From: Capra hircus
Taxonomy: Eukaryota > Chordata > Mammalia > Artiodactyla > Bovidae
Direction of reading: 5' to 3'
Length of the DNA: 64,000 nucleotides
Assembly (NCBI RefSeq): GCF_001704415.2
Contig: NC_030819.1
Location: forward strand, 35,024,575 to 35,088,574
How positions within the stretch are numbered: the first letter of the stretch is position 1; every line of letters starts with the position of its first letter. This document shows, piece after piece, positions 1 through 12,016 of this stretch. A program made the position numbers and the translations under genes. The notes under the pieces were generated by a model. The model had not been told where the DNA came from. It saw only the letters and a list, made by a program, of their open reading frames with translations, and made no database searches.

Positions 1-74
1 CACCCACCAGAACTCCAACACAAGCCTCCCTAACCAGGAAACCTTGACAAGCCACTGATAGAACCCCACCCAAA

Positions 75-1134
75 GTGAGGAAGCTCCATAAGAAAGAGAA
101 CTCCACAAATTCCCAGAATATAAAAAGGCCACCCCAAACGCAGCAATATAAACAAGATGAAGAGACAGAGGAATACTCAGCAGGTAAAGGAACAGGAGAG
201 TTGCCCACCAAACCAAACAAAAGAGGAAGAAGTAGGGAATCTACCAGAGAAGTAATTCTGAATATTGATAGTGAAAATGATCCAAAATCTTGAAATCAAA
301 ATGGAATCACAGATAAATAGCCTAGAGACAAGGATTGAGAAGATGCAAGAAAGGTTTAACAAGGACCTAGAAGAAATAAAAAAGAGTCAAAATATAATGA
401 ATAACGCAATAAATGAGATCAGAAACACTCTGGAGGCAAAAATTAGTAGAATAATGGAGGCAGAAGAGAGGATTAGTGAAATAGAAGATAGAATGGTAGA
501 AATAAATGAATCAGAGAGGAAACAAGAAAAACAAATTAAAAGAAATGAGGACAATCTCAGAGACCTCCAGGACAATATGAAATGCTCCAACATTCGAATT
601 ATAGGAGTCCCAGAAGAAGAAGACAGAAAGAAAGATCATGAGAAAATCCTTGAGGAGATAATAGTTGAAAACTTCCCTAAAATGGGGAAGGAAATAATCA
701 CCCAAGTCCAAGAAACACAGAGAGTTCCAAATAGGATAAACCCAAGACGAAACACCCCAAGACACATATTAATCAAATTAACAAAGATCAAACACAAAGA
801 ACAAATATTAAAAGCAGCAAGGGAAAAACAACAAATAACACACAAGGGGATTCCCATAAGGATAACAGCTGATCTTTCAATAGAAACTCTTCAGGCCAGG
901 AGGGAATGGCAAGGCATACTTAAAGTGATGAAAGACAATAACCTACAGCCCAGATTACTGTACCCAGCAAGGATCTCATTCAAATACGAAGGAGAAATCA
1001 AAAGCTTTACAGAGAAGCAAAAGCTGAGAGAATTCAGCACCACCAAACCAGCTCTCCAACAAATTCTAAAGGATAGCCTCTGGACAGGAAACACGAAAAG
1101 GGTGTATAAACCTGAACCCAAAACAATAAAGTAA
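75..1134 (+). pseudogene. L1 ORF1 (RNA-binding chaperone), frameshifted
   Basis: Two overlapping frames make up one ORF1. The first, 75-293, is the basic, low-complexity N-terminus. The second, 265-1134, gives about 289 residues with a long coiled coil rich in E/K/I/M heptads (roughly the first 110 residues). The RRM-like core and C-terminal domain follow, with NIRIIGVPE and the YPARISFKYEGE motif typical of L1 ORF1p. A single-base indel near 265-293 separates the parts. In the family, ORF1p trimerises and coats L1 RNA in cytoplasmic ribonucleoprotein particles. Confidence 0.9.
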
Positions 1135-4100
1135 ATGGTAACGGGATAATACTTATCAATAGTTACCTTAAACGTAAATGGGTTGAACGCCCCAACCAAA
1201 AGACAAAGACTGGCCGAATGGATACAAAAACAAGACCCCTCTATATGCTGCTTACAAGAGACCCACCTCAAAACAAGGGACACATACAGACTGAAAGTGA
1301 AGGGCTGGAAAAAGATATACCACGCAAATAGAGACCAAAAGAAAGCAGGAGTGGCAATACTCATACCCGATAAAATAGACTTTAAAACAAAGGCCGTGAA
1401 AAGAGACAAAGAAGGCCACTACATAATGATCAAAGGATCAATCCAAGAAGAAGATATAACAATTATAAATATATATGCACCCAATATAGGAGCACCGCAA
1501 TATGTAAGACAAATGCTAACAAGTATGAAAGGGGAAATCAACAATAACACTAATAGTGGGAGACTTTAATACCCCACTCACACCTATGGACAGATCAACT
1601 AAACAGAAAATTAACAAAGAAACGCAAACTTTAAATGATACATTAGATCAGTTAGACCTAATTGATATCTATAGGACATTTCACCCCAAAACAATGAATT
1701 TCACCTGTTTTTCAAGTGCTCATGGAACCTTCTCCAGGATAGATCACATCCTGGGCCATAAATCTAAACTTGATAAATTCAAAAAAATCGAAATCATTCC
1801 AAGCATCTTTTCTGACCATAATGCATTAAGATTAGATCTCAATTACAGGAGAAAAACTATTAAAAAATCCAACATATGGAGAATGAACAACACACTTCTG
1901 AATAATCAACAAATCACAGAAGAAATCAAAAAAGAAATCAAAATATGCATAGAAACTAATGAAAATGAAAACACAACAACCCAAAACCTGTGGGACACTA
2001 TAAAAGCAGTGCTAAGAGGAAAGTTCATAGCAATACAGGCATAACTTAAGAAACAAGAAAAAAGTCAAATAAATAACCTAACTCTACAACTAAAGCAACT
2101 AGAAAAGGAAGAATTGGAGAACCCCAGAGTTAGTAGAAGGAAAGAAATCTTAAAAATTAGGGCAGAAATAAATGCAAAAGAAACAAAAGAGACCATAGCA
2201 AAAATCAACAAAGCCAAAAGCTGGCTCTTTGAAAGGATAAATAAAATTGACAAACCATTAGCCAGACTCATCAAGAAGCAAAGAGAGAAAAATCAAATCA
2301 ATAAAATTAGAAATGAAAATGGAGAGATCACAACAGACAACACAGAAATACAAAGGATCATAAGAGACTACTATCAGCAGTTATATGCCAATAAAATGGA
2401 CAACGTGGAAGAAATGGACAAATTCTTAGAAAAGTACAATTTTCCAAAACTGAACCAGGAAGAAATAGAAAATCTTAACAGACCCATCACAAGCACAGAA
2501 ATTGAAACTGTAATCCGAAATCTTCCAGCAAACAAAAGCCCAGGTCCAGACGGCTTCACAGCTGAATTCTACCAAAAACTTCGAGACGAGCTAACACCTA
2601 TCCTCCTCAAACTCTTCCAGAAAATTGCAGAGGAAGGTAAACTTCCAAACTCATTCTATGAGGCCACCATCACCCTAATACCAAAGCCTGACAAAGATGT
2701 CACAAAAAAAAGAAAACTACAGGCCAATATCACTGATGAACATAGATGCAAAAATCCTCAACAAAATTCTAGCAATCAGAATCCAACAACACATTAAAAA
2801 GATCATACACCATGACCAACTGGGCTTTATCCCAGGGATGCAAGGATTCTTCAATATCCGCAAATCAATCAATGTAATTCACCACATTAACAAATTGAAA
2901 AATAAAAACCATATGATTATCTCAATAGATGCAGAGAAGGCCTTTGACAAAATTCAACATCCATTTATGATAAAAACTCTCCAGAAAGCAGGAATACAAG
3001 GAACATACCTCAACATAATAAAAGCTATATATGACAAACCCACAGCAAACATTATCCTCAACGGTGAAAAATTGAAAGCATTTCCCCTAAAGTCAGGAAC
3101 AAGACAAGGGTGTCCACTTTCACTGCTACTATTCAACATAGTTCTGGAAGTTTTGGCCACAGCAATCAGAGCAGAAAAAGAAATAAAAGGAATCCAAATT
3201 GGAAAAGAAGAAGTAAAACTCTCACTGCTTGCTGATGACATGATCCTCTATATGGAAAACCCTAAAGACTCCACCAGAAAATTACTAGAGCTAATCAATG
3301 AATATAGTAAAGTTGCAGGATATAAAATCAACACACAGAAATCCCTTGCATTCCTATACACGGATAATGAGAAAGTAGAAAAAGAAATTGAGGAAACAAT
3401 TCCATTCACCATTGCAACGAAAAGAATAAAATACTTAGGAATATATCTACCTAAAGAAACTAAAGACCTATACATAGAAAACTATAAAACACTGATGAAA
3501 GAAATCAAAGAGGACACTAATAGATGGAGAAATATACCATGTTCTTGGATCGGAAGAATCAATATAGTGAAAATGAGTATACTACCCAAAGCAATTTACA
3601 AATTCAATGCAATCACTATCAAGCTACCAGCCACATTTTTCACAGAACTAGAACAAATAATTTCAAGATTTGTATGGAAATACAAAAAACCTCGAATAGC
3701 CAAAGCAATCTTGAGAAAGAAGAATGGAAGTGGAGGAATCAACTTGCCTGACTTCAGGCTCTACTACAAAGCCACAGTCATCAAGACAGTATGGTACTGG
3801 CACAAAGACAGACATATAGATCAATGGAACAAAATAGAAAGCCCAGAGATAAATCCACACACATATGGACACCTTATCTTTGACAAAGGAGGCAAGAATA
3901 TACAATGGAGTAAAGACAATCTCTTTAACAAGTGGTGCTGGGAAAACTGGTCAACCACTTGTAAAAGAATGAAACTAGATCACTTTCTAACACTGTACAC
4001 AAAAATAAACTCAAAATGGATTAAAGATCTAAATGTAAGATCAGAAACTATAAAACTCCTAGAGGAGAACATAGGCAAAACACTCTCTGACATAAATCTC

Positions 4101-4953
4101 AGCAGGATCCTCTATGATCCACCTCCCAGAATTCTGGAAATAAAAGCAAAAATAAACAAATGGGATCTAATTAAAATTAAAAGCTTCTGCACAACAAAGG
4201 AAAATATAAGCAAGGTGAAAAGACAGCCTTCTCAATGGGAGAAAATAATAGCAAATGAAGCAACTGACAAACAACTAATCTCAAAAATATACAAGCAACT
4301 TATGCAGCTCAATTCCAGAAAAATAAATGACCCGATCAAAAAATGGGCCAAAGAACTAAATAGACATTTCTCCAAAGAAGACATATGGATGGCTAACAAA
4401 CACATGAAAAGATGCTCAACGTCACTCATTATTAGAGAAATGCAAATCAAAACCCCAATGAGGTACCACTTCACACCAGTCAGTAATGGCTGCGATCCAA
4501 AAATCTGCAAGCAATAAATGCTGGAGAAGGTGTGGAGAAAAGGGAACCCTCCTACACTGTTGGTGGGAATGCAAACTAGTACAGCCACTATGGAGAACAG
4601 TGTGGAGATTCCTTAAAAAATTGCAAATAGAACTACCTTATGACCCAGCAATCCCACTGCTGGGCATACACACCAAGGAAACCAGAATTGAAAGAGACAC
4701 ACGTACCCCAATGTTCATCGCAGCACTGTTTATAACAGCCAGGACATGGAAACAACCTAGATGTCCATCAGCAGATGAATGGATAAGAAAGCTGTGGTAC
4801 ACATACACAATGGAGTATTACTCAGCCGTTAAAAAGAATTCATTTGAATCAGTTCTGATGAGATGGATGAAACTGGAGCCAATTATACAGAGTGAAGTAA
4901 GCCAGAAAGAAAAACACCAATACAGTATACTAACACATATATATGGAATTTAG
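1135..4953 (+). pseudogene. L1 ORF2 (endonuclease / reverse transcriptase), disrupted
   Basis: ORF2 begins at ATG 1135 but has a stop at 1147-1149. The endonuclease part follows (LNVNG, CCLQETHL, then VGDFNTPL after a frameshift near 1550). The later part has SRIDHILGHKS and SDHNALRLDL. A further stop lies at 2042-2044, where the sister copy at 35.0 kb has TAC. An extra A in the run near 2702-2710 shifts the frame before the RT domain (2697-4517). That domain has IISIDAEKAFDKIQH and LLADDMILYM, with the catalytic Asp pair intact at about 3232-3240. Another frameshift near 4490 precedes the Cys-rich C-terminus (4486-4953). The core catalytic motifs survive but translation is broken several times. 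Confidence 0.92.
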
Positions 4954-5262
4954 GAAGATGGCAATGACGACCCTGTATGCAAGACAGGAAAGAAGACACA
5001 GAAGTGTATAACGGACTTTTGGACTCAGAGGGAGAGGGAGAGGGTGGGATGATTTGGGAGAATGGCATTCTAATATGTATACTATCATGTAAGAATTGAA
5101 TCGCCAGTCTATGTCTGACGCAGGGTGCAGCATGCTTGGGGCTGGTGCATGGGGATGACCCAGAGAGATGTTATGGGGAGGGAGGTGGGAGGGGGGCTCA
5201 TGTTTGGGAATGTATGTAAGAATTAAAGATTTTAAATTTTAAAAAATAAAAAACTAAAAAAA
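4954..5262 (+). other. L1 3' UTR and A-rich tail
   Basis: The G-rich 3' UTR (GGGAGGGAGGTGGGAGGGGG) and the AAGATTTTAAA-type tail match the copy ending near 36.24 kb almost base for base. This marks the L1 end before the adjoining BovB. Confidence 0.85.
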
Positions 5263-5953
5263 AAGAAAACAAATATCATGGCATCTGGTCCCATCACTTA
5301 ATGGGAAATAGATGGGAAAACAGTGGAAACAGTGTCAGACTTTATTTTTGGGGGCTCCAAAATCACTGCAGATGGTGACTGCAGCCATGAAAGTAAAAGA
5401 CGCTTACTCCTTGGAAGAAAAGTTATGACCAACCTAGATAGCATATTCAAAAGCAGAGACATTACTTTGACGACTAAGGTCCGTCTAGTCAAGGCTATGG
5501 TTTTTCCAGTGGTCATGTATGCATGTGAGAGTTGGACTGTGAAGAAAGCTGAGTGCTGAAGAATTGATGCTTTTGAACTGTGGTATTGGAGAAGACTCTT
5601 GAGAGTTCCTTGGACTGCAAGTAGATCCAACCAGTCCATTCTGAAGGAGATCAGCCCTGGGATATCTTTGGAGGGAATGATGCTAAAGCTGAAGCTCCAG
5701 TACTTTGGCCACCTCATGCGAAGAGTTGACTCATTGGAAAAGACTCTGGTGCTGAGAGGGATTGGGGGCAGGAGGAGAAGGGGACAACAGAGAATGAGAT
5801 GGCTGGACGGCATCACTGACACCATGGACGTGAGTCTGAGTGAGCTCTAGGTGTTGGTGATGGATAGGGAGGCCTGGCGTGCTGCGATTCATGGGGTCGC
5901 AAAGAGTCAGACACGACTAAGCGACTGAATTGAACTGAACTGAACTGAACTGA
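5262..5953 (+). mobile_element. BovB LINE, 3' fragment
   Basis: This is a 5'-truncated RTE-type LINE. It contains the C-terminal RT region (TADGDCSHE, RRLLLGRK, FPVVMYACESW, KLQYFGHLMRR) and ends in the BovB hallmark of repeated TGAAC units. It starts immediately after the L1 A-tail. It forms an inverted pair with the next BovB at 6093-7084. Confidence 0.93.
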
Positions 5954-6060
5954 TGGTTGATTCATGTTGAGTTTTGACAGAAAACAGGCAAAATTATGTA
6001 AAGCAACTATCCTTCAATAAAATAAAAAAATAAATAAAAGAAATAGCTATAATAAGCAAA
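5954..6060 (+). mobile_element. L1 3'-end remnant
   Basis: The sequence GATTCATGTTGAGTTTTGAC, then a stretch like TGTAAAGCAACTATCCTTCA and an A-rich tail match the terminal ~90 bases of older ruminant L1s, such as that ending at 25.25 kb. It fills the spacer between the two opposed BovB copies. Confidence 0.7.
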
Positions 6061-6092
6061 AAATAAAATAAAAACTGAAATTATTTTCACCT

Positions 6093-7084
6093 CAGTTCTT
6101 CAGTTCAGTCGCTTAGTCACATCCAACTCTTTGCGACCCCATGAATCGCAGCACGCCAGGCCTCCCTGTCCATCACCAACTCCCGGAGTTCACTCAGACT
6201 TGCGTCCATCGAGTCAGTGATGCCATCCAGCCATCTCATCCTCTGTCGTCCCCTTCTCCTCCTGCCCCCAATCCCTCCCAGCATCAGAGTCTTTTCCAAT
6301 GACTCAACTCTTTGCATGAGGTGGCCAAAGTACTGGAGCTTCAGCTTTAGTATCATTCCTTCCAAGGAAATCCCAGGCTGATCTCCTTCAGAATGGGCTA
6401 GTTGGATATCGTTGCAGTCCAAGGAACTCTCAAGAGTCTTCTTCAACACCACAGTTCAAAAGCATCAATTCTTTGGTGCTCAGCCTTCTTCACAGTCCAA
6501 CTCTCACATCCACACATGACTACTGGAAAAACCATAGCCTTGACTAACGGACCTTAGTCGTCAAAGTAATGTCTCTGCTTTTCAATATGCTATCTAGATT
6601 GGTCATAACTTTTCTTCAAAGGAGTAAGTGTCTTTTAATTTCATGGCTGCAGTCACCATCTACAGTGATTTTGGAGCCCCCAAAAATAAAGTCTGACACT
6701 GTTTCCACTGTTTCCCATCTATTTCCCATGAAGTGATGGGACCGAATGCCATGATCTGAGTTTTCTGAATATTGAGCTCTAAGTCAACTTTTTCACTCTC
6801 CTCTTTTACTTTCATCAAGAGGCTTTTTAGTTCCTCTTCACCTCTGACATAAGGGTGGTGTCATCTGCATATCTGAGGTTATTGATATTTCTTCTGTCAA
6901 TCTTGATTCCAGCTTGTGTTTCTTCCAGTTCAGCGTTTCTCATGATGTACTTTGCATATAAGTTAAATAAGCAGGGTGACAATATACAGCCTTGATGGAC
7001 TCCTTTTCCTATCTGGAACCAGTCTGTTGTTCCATGTCCAGTTCTAACTGTTGCTTCCTGACCTGCATATAGATTCCTCAAGGG
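6093..7084 (-). mobile_element. BovB LINE, 3' third
   Basis: In reverse orientation the sequence begins with the BovB 3' end (CAGTTCAGTCGCTTAG). It runs back through the GHLMQR, GGRRRRGRQRMRWL and YADDTTLMSE (RT motif) regions to the LYAGQEATVRTGH segment. It is 5'-truncated near 7084 and contains several indels. It is the opposite arm of the BovB inverted repeat with 5262-5953. Confidence 0.93.
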
Positions 7085-7924
7085 TCTACTCTCCCTATAA
7101 ATACTATAGGTGAGTGTTAACAAAAGAGCTTAAAACATTTCCATTTTGCAACCCTTAATNNNNNGGCAGGTCTCCTTCTGCTTGGCTCAAGGCCCCTCCT
7201 CTTCTCCCTTGCTGTGTGGTCCTCAGTGGTTGCTCTCAGCCCACAGTATCTTTGCCACCAGCAGCCACTCCTCAGCCTCCTGGGTTGAGCAGAAGTGAGG
7301 GACACATGGAAGAACGGGTTGCGAAATAAATGCAAAGACACTCAGCTCTTGGGGAACCAGCCGTGAGTTTGAGGCACAAAGCCCACTGTGGGACACAGAG
7401 AATTCTGTTTACTTCCTGCCCATCAACTGAGCTCCAAAGTGAGGATTTATAAACACATGGGCTTCCCACAGCCTCCACCTGGACCAGAGACCATTAGCAA
7501 AAGTGGCTTCAAACAAAGGCCAAATGGCCGGACAAAGTTGGGCCATATCTAACAGTTCTGGAAGAGGACATAACTCCAGCCACTCCTCCCTTCTCAGGAG
7601 ACTGGGTGAACCCATTCCAGCTCTCTGAGGTCACCCCACTTAAAATACCAGCAATGGAGACCTCACCACTCAGAGAGAAGCGCTGATGACCTGGGAGGTG
7701 GTCTCTGTGACTCAGGCCCAGGCAGAGGCTTCAGGCTCCTCCTCTCAACCCTGAGGGCCCCGGGCAGGTGGGGACCTGTCCTCTCCACCCACATTACCCA
7801 TGGAGGTGCACACAGGGGCCAGGGGTGCTGGGAGCTCTCTAGCTGTTCTGTTCTAATTAGGGGTGACTGGCAAGTGCTCCACAGCCTTATCTGAGAGGAA
7901 GAAATACTCCTCAGTTCTCACAGA
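7085..7924. other. unclassified sequence with a 5-base N gap
   Basis: Bases 7160-7164 are N, so the assembly is uncertain here. The surrounding ~840 bp shows no reading frame with recognisable similarity and no repeat family I can name. It would lie in intron 3 of the ABCC4-like gene. Confidence 0.6.
7160..7164. other. assembly gap (5 N)
   Basis: Five N bases just beyond the inverted BovB pair. The true length of the gap is unknown. Confidence 0.98.
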
Positions 7925-8070
7925 ACAGTCCATGGAATTTTCCAGGCCAGAATACTGAAGTGGGTAGCCTTTCCCTTGTCCAGGGGATCTTCCCAACCCC
8001 GAGATTGAACCCAGGTCTCCCTCATTGCAAGCAGATTCCTTACCAGCTGAGGCTATCAGGGAAGCCCTTC
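7925..8070 (-). mobile_element. Bov-tA-type SINE (tRNA-Glu derived)
   Basis: Read on the minus strand, it shows the SINE head (GGGCTTCCCTGATAGCCTCA) and the A and B boxes of a tRNA-like promoter. The GGAAAGGCTACCCACTTCAG body follows. It is one of many such copies here and not a functional tRNA gene. Confidence 0.85.
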
Positions 8071-10593
8071 TCATAGGACAGAGGTTTTCACCATCTCAAA
8101 ATCCTAAAACACTAAAAGCCTCACTCTGGACTGGTGTCACCCTGCTTTCTCCCACTGGTGCTGCTGGAGTACCTGCGAGGCCCTGCTCATGCTGTGGGTG
8201 GAAAGACCACACTGCTTAGGATCATGGATGATCCAACGGGGCATTCTGTGCACCTGAGGGATTAAAAGAGGGCCAGAGATAAAAAAGGAAACATGTTTGT
8301 GTTTTAGAAAATCCTGGGCTGAGTTTAGATTTCCAACATCTAAAATATAAAGAACAACAAGCAGTATAAATTGATCACAACACGGGAAGTTGCTTCAGAA
8401 AATCAATTATTTAGCTAACCAGCACTGCTACTAGTACTAGTAGTACTACCACACAGATGAGCCCCTAAATTTACGTCCTCTACTCCCCTCTTCTCTGCCA
8501 TGACCACCCAGCGACCAACCTCCTGAAAGGGCCCAGGGCTCTTCCAGTTCCACCTTATGCAGCCCCAGGCCTGGCCTTCCTGGATCCCCAGCAGGAAGTA
8601 TTACTGGGGCTGGACAACTGTGAAATCAACACTCCCAGCACCACAGTGGGGAGGATTCCCTCTCAGGGAGAACCCCAGATCCTGTGGCCTCTCCCTCTAT
8701 GTCTGCTTCTCCCATGAGCTGCCACAGCCAAGATCCAGGACTCATATTAGGATGGGATCCATGCAAGGCTTAGTGACCCCACTCACAGGGCTAACAGCCC
8801 AGGACAGCAAGAAAAACCAACAGCTCCGTTCAAACCCAGCCACATGGGCTATGCTTTGAACCCACCTGAATTTAAGACTCTTTAGCATCTGGTACCAAAG
8901 AGAAACTAGAGAACCAGGGACAGCAGAGAAAGACCTGCTCCAGGATATGATCCAACATTAAACCCGGAGGCCACTCATCCAACTAGGCACCTGGCATGAG
9001 CCACAGGCAGACACCAAGGCCCCAGGGTTTCCTGATAAGCAGAATTCATGAGAGCTCTGCTGTGTGAGGTCAGGAAATCCTGAACAAACAGGCCACACCA
9101 GCTTGCCACCTGTGTATTTCAAACAGACTTCTGGGACTATGTGGAAATTCCATGACTGGACAGCTGCACCTGGGACAAAGAAGGGCAGGGGCAGCCTGAT
9201 GGGCTCCTGCTCCCTCTCGCATCCCCAGCCCTTCACAGGACACTGCAGTACCTAGGTGGTCAGTGCCCTCTCACAGGTGGCACTCTGCCCCACATACCTG
9301 TCCCACCCTCTGGCAAAATGCCCAGTCCTCTTCTAACATCAGTGAGAACTCCATCCCTAGGACCACTCAGTCACCTGGGGGCTGACAGATTCTCTGTCTC
9401 TCCAGTTGTGTGGGGTGGACTTCACCTGCCCAGCTGCCCACTGCCCGCAGTGCCCTTCAGTCCAGCACAGCCTTTAAACAAGAACCACAATGCCCACCTG
9501 TAAACCACCTGGCCCACCCGCCTCAGCTCCACACGATGGACTGACAACAGCTCACACCTTCTCCACCTAAAACACCCCTTTCACAGCAACTGCATCTTCC
9601 ATCCCTCCTGCCCTCACACACTCACAGGCCGCCTGTGTCCCTACGGCAGCACCAAGGGACCACGGAGAGCATGAGCCACCCAGGGGGGTCTGCAGCAGAC
9701 CTCCAGCAGGCTCAGCCAGAATAGGGGGCTGCAGCACTGTATCCCCAGGTGAACTGTCCTCTGGGGGATCTTGAACCAGGATCTTCAGGGTCATGGAGCT
9801 CACTGACCTCACAGCTTTCTGCCTCTGGTTTGCCCTGCATATTCCCTCCTACACCCTCTGCCAATGCCAGGCTATCAGGACTACCCCTTCAACCAGGAAT
9901 CTGCTCCCACAACCAGGGAAAGAAAGCAGTGTGGAGGGTACACAGAATTCACAGTGAAGCTGGAGCTCCTCCCCATGGGGGCTTTGCTCACAGTGCCAGC
10001 CCACGGGGAAGGGGGCAACCTGGGGAATGGTGCACTCTTAGGAGTTCTGGGTGGCTACAGTCCAGATGCAGGGCCCTGGGTTCTGTTCCCTTGAAAGAGG
10101 AGCGGCGATGGTATCTTCTTAGAAAAGCATTTATCAGATGTGACCTGGTCAAGGTAACAATACTTACCTTGTTAAACTATAAATGAGTATTAAACTATAA
10201 ATGAGCCATAAAATGTACATTATTCTGGGCTTGAGTCCAATTTACCTTCCTCTATATCACAGGGTACATATTGCCTGAGGCTGTTGGAATCTTCTTTTGG
10301 TCAAAGATCAGTCAGCGTTTATACTGAACACCAGAAACTTTCTACCATAATATAAAATGTCTTTTATTTCAAGGCCATCCTTCCACAATACTGTTGAATC
10401 AGTTGAAAAATAGTAACCCCTGGAGTCCAGTTCTTGCCATTCTAAAGATAAATACAACCTCTGAGCTCTATCATGTTTCCATGAGGGTTTATCCTCAGAC
10501 CTTAGACTCTGGCCTCTCTCCCCACCCATCCCGTCCACCTCAGTACTGAGGTACATACACCAAAAAGCAGTGCACAGTATGAAAATCTTTTAC
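8071..10593 (-). other. unclassified intron 3 sequence of the ABCC4-like gene
   Basis: No exon and no confidently named repeat is seen over ~2.5 kb. A small palindromic ACTAGTACTAGTAGT stretch occurs near 8431-8445. An 18-bp unit (TTAAACTATAAATGAG plus two bases) is duplicated in tandem near 10173-10206. Open frames in this region have no recognisable content. Confidence 0.6.
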
Positions 10594-10714
10594 CTCAAGA
10601 AATGTAAACATTCCCCAAATTAAATAGGATTTCCAGTAACACTTTACGATTGCTTTCATTAAGGAAGGCTCCTGTGTGTCCTTCTGGGCTCTCTTAACTT
10701 CTTGATCCCAGTAC
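10594..10714 (-). CDS. ABCC4: ABCC4-like (MRP4) coding exon 3
   Basis: This 121-nt exon has acceptor gtatcacag|GTACTGG at 10715 and donor CTTGAG|gtaaaa at 10593. It continues the frame as GYWDQEVKRAQKDTQEPSL and then KAIVKCYWKSYLIWGMFTF, ending LE at a codon boundary (codon 102). The last part is the approach to and start of the first transmembrane helix of ABCC4. About 14 of 41 residues differ from human MRP4, so this exon is more divergent than exon 2. That again points to a paralogue, or to relaxed constraint. The next exon, which begins ES(A)K in human, was not found in 1-10593. It must lie outside the window if the gene is intact. Confidence 0.95.
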
Positions 10715-11264
10715 CTGTGATACAAAACAAAGCACAGCAAAGAACAGCGTGTCCACCAAAGGGAAAACAGGGGAGGGCAGAGTGGAAGATGAGCCTGTAC
10801 TACAGGGCACTCTGCGGCTGCACAATAGATGCCCGCTACCTGTTCACAGGGCTCCTGAAAGATGAGCGGTGCAGACTCTGAAGCTCCAGAGAAACAGGCC
10901 TGGAAGGAAAACTTCCAGATTCTGGGAACAAGTTCCTGCCTAGATTTGCTGGGCTCACAGGTCATGAGCAGCTCAGGAGGGCAGATTCCCTCCTCCAGGG
11001 ACCCCACCTCTGGGGACAGAGCTCGGGCTCCAGGGCCATGGCTACGGGCTCCCTCCATGTCCACAGATAGACAGGGAACATGGGCTCCCTCAGCCTCCAA
11101 AGTGGTCTAAGCCCGGGGTCAGCCTGGGGGGGTGAACATGCAGTGTCAGGGGAGAAGCCTCAGGAGAACCCAGAAGAAGCAAAGCCCCCCACACACACAT
11201 GCACCTTTAGCCCCACGTGGAAATTCTCAGTTTCCCTCTCCTCCTCCCTGCTGCCTGTGCTCAC
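10715..11264 (-). other. intron 2 of the ABCC4-like gene
   Basis: This is 550 bp of non-repetitive sequence between exons 2 and 3, with GT...AG ends in gene orientation. I recognise no repeat. A minus-strand open frame runs from the intron into exon 3 but has no support as an alternative exon. Confidence 0.85.
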
Positions 11265-11375
11265 CCTTGCAGCTCTTCTCCAAGGCGCTGGGAGTGATCT
11301 TCTGGAAGCACTGAGTACATGTCATCTGGTTCTAATTTCCGTTTGTGACCAATTTTAAACAAGGGGTTTAGCCAC
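11265..11375 (-). CDS. ABCC4: ABCC4-like (MRP4) coding exon 2
   Basis: This 111-nt exon has a polypyrimidine tract and acceptor ...ttttaacag|GTGGC at 11376 and a donor CAAGG|gtgagc at 11264. The leading G completes the Trp codon begun in exon 1, giving WWLNPLFKIGHKRKLEPDD, then MYSVLPEDHSQRLGEELQG. This is the cytosolic stretch before transmembrane domain 1, which is strongly conserved in MRP4. Only about four residues differ from human here (K/R, P/E, H/R, R/H in this copy versus human). The frame is open and ends two bases into a Gly codon. It is separated from exon 1 by an 8.9-kb intron filled with retroelements and from exon 3 by a 550-bp intron. Confidence 0.95.
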
Positions 11376-11781
11376 CTGTTAAAAATTAAAAGGAGAGTGA
11401 CATATATCCAAATTACACATCTCTAATTAGAAACCTACATTCATGGACATTGTTAAAAAAAGAAAAGAAAAGTCTACACTTTAAATATATAAAGATATGG
11501 GGAAAATTAGATATATGGTTACAAACACACATACATTCTAGGTATAGGAAAGTCATGCTGGCTTATATATTACATAACTTAATTAAAGCAGCCTGTTTGT
11601 GTCCTACTGAACATGCATTGTACATCTGCTTTAATTATTAATGAAAAAATATGTTTAGAAATCAAAATAAAGTAACAGTGGTTCAGGCATGCAGAATAGA
11701 GCTGAATGGCCATTGTGGGTAAGGCTGAAGATATGTTCCTGTATTACTGAGGACTTAAATCTGAAATGGATCAGATTGAAG

Positions 11782-12016
11782 GATACCCACATGGGTTAGT
11801 GATAAAGAACCCGTCTACTAAAGCAGGAGATGTAAGAGATGCTGGTTTGATCCCCAGGTTAGAAAGATCCCCTGGAGAAGGAAATGGCAACCTACTTCAG
11901 TGTTTAAACCTGGAAAATCCCATGGACAGGGGAGCCTGGTGGGCTACAGTCCACCAGTTGGTGCAACCCCACCAGTTAGGGTTGTAGTTGGACATGACTG
12001 AAGTGTCTTAGCACCA
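11782..12016 (+). mobile_element. Bov-tA-type SINE
   Basis: Recognisable tRNA-Glu-derived SINE body with CCCCTGGAGAAGGAAATGGC and GGGGAGCCTGGTGGGCTACA, followed by a diverged 3' end (GGACATGACTGAAGTGTCTT). It lies in intron 1, antisense to the ABCC4-like gene. Confidence 0.85.

Larger units (their letters stand above)
1..5262 (+). mobile_element. L1 LINE (bovine type), nearly complete, broken
   Basis: The element runs from the last bases of the 5' UTR through ORF1, ORF2, the 3' UTR and an A-rich tail. It closely resembles the L1 copies at 34551-36251 and 59079-60370, so it belongs to a relatively recent ruminant subfamily. The 5' end lies outside the window. It carries one frameshift in ORF1 and several frameshifts and stops in ORF2, so it cannot move on its own. 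If the ABCC4-like gene continues below base 1, this L1 is an antisense intronic insertion in intron 3. Confidence 0.95.

Noticed and set aside
2697..4517. 606-codon open frame as a functional gene
   Set aside because: It is the L1 reverse transcriptase part of a broken ORF2.
5925..5953. TGAAC repeats as a satellite or CRISPR-like array
   Set aside because: The short TGAAC iteration is the normal BovB 3' terminus and recurs at each BovB end in the window.
10540..11100. 186-codon minus-strand open frame as a gene
   Set aside because: Only its last ~40 codons before the donor are the ABCC4-like exon 3. The upstream part is intron 2 read-through, and the downstream part passes a canonical GT donor.
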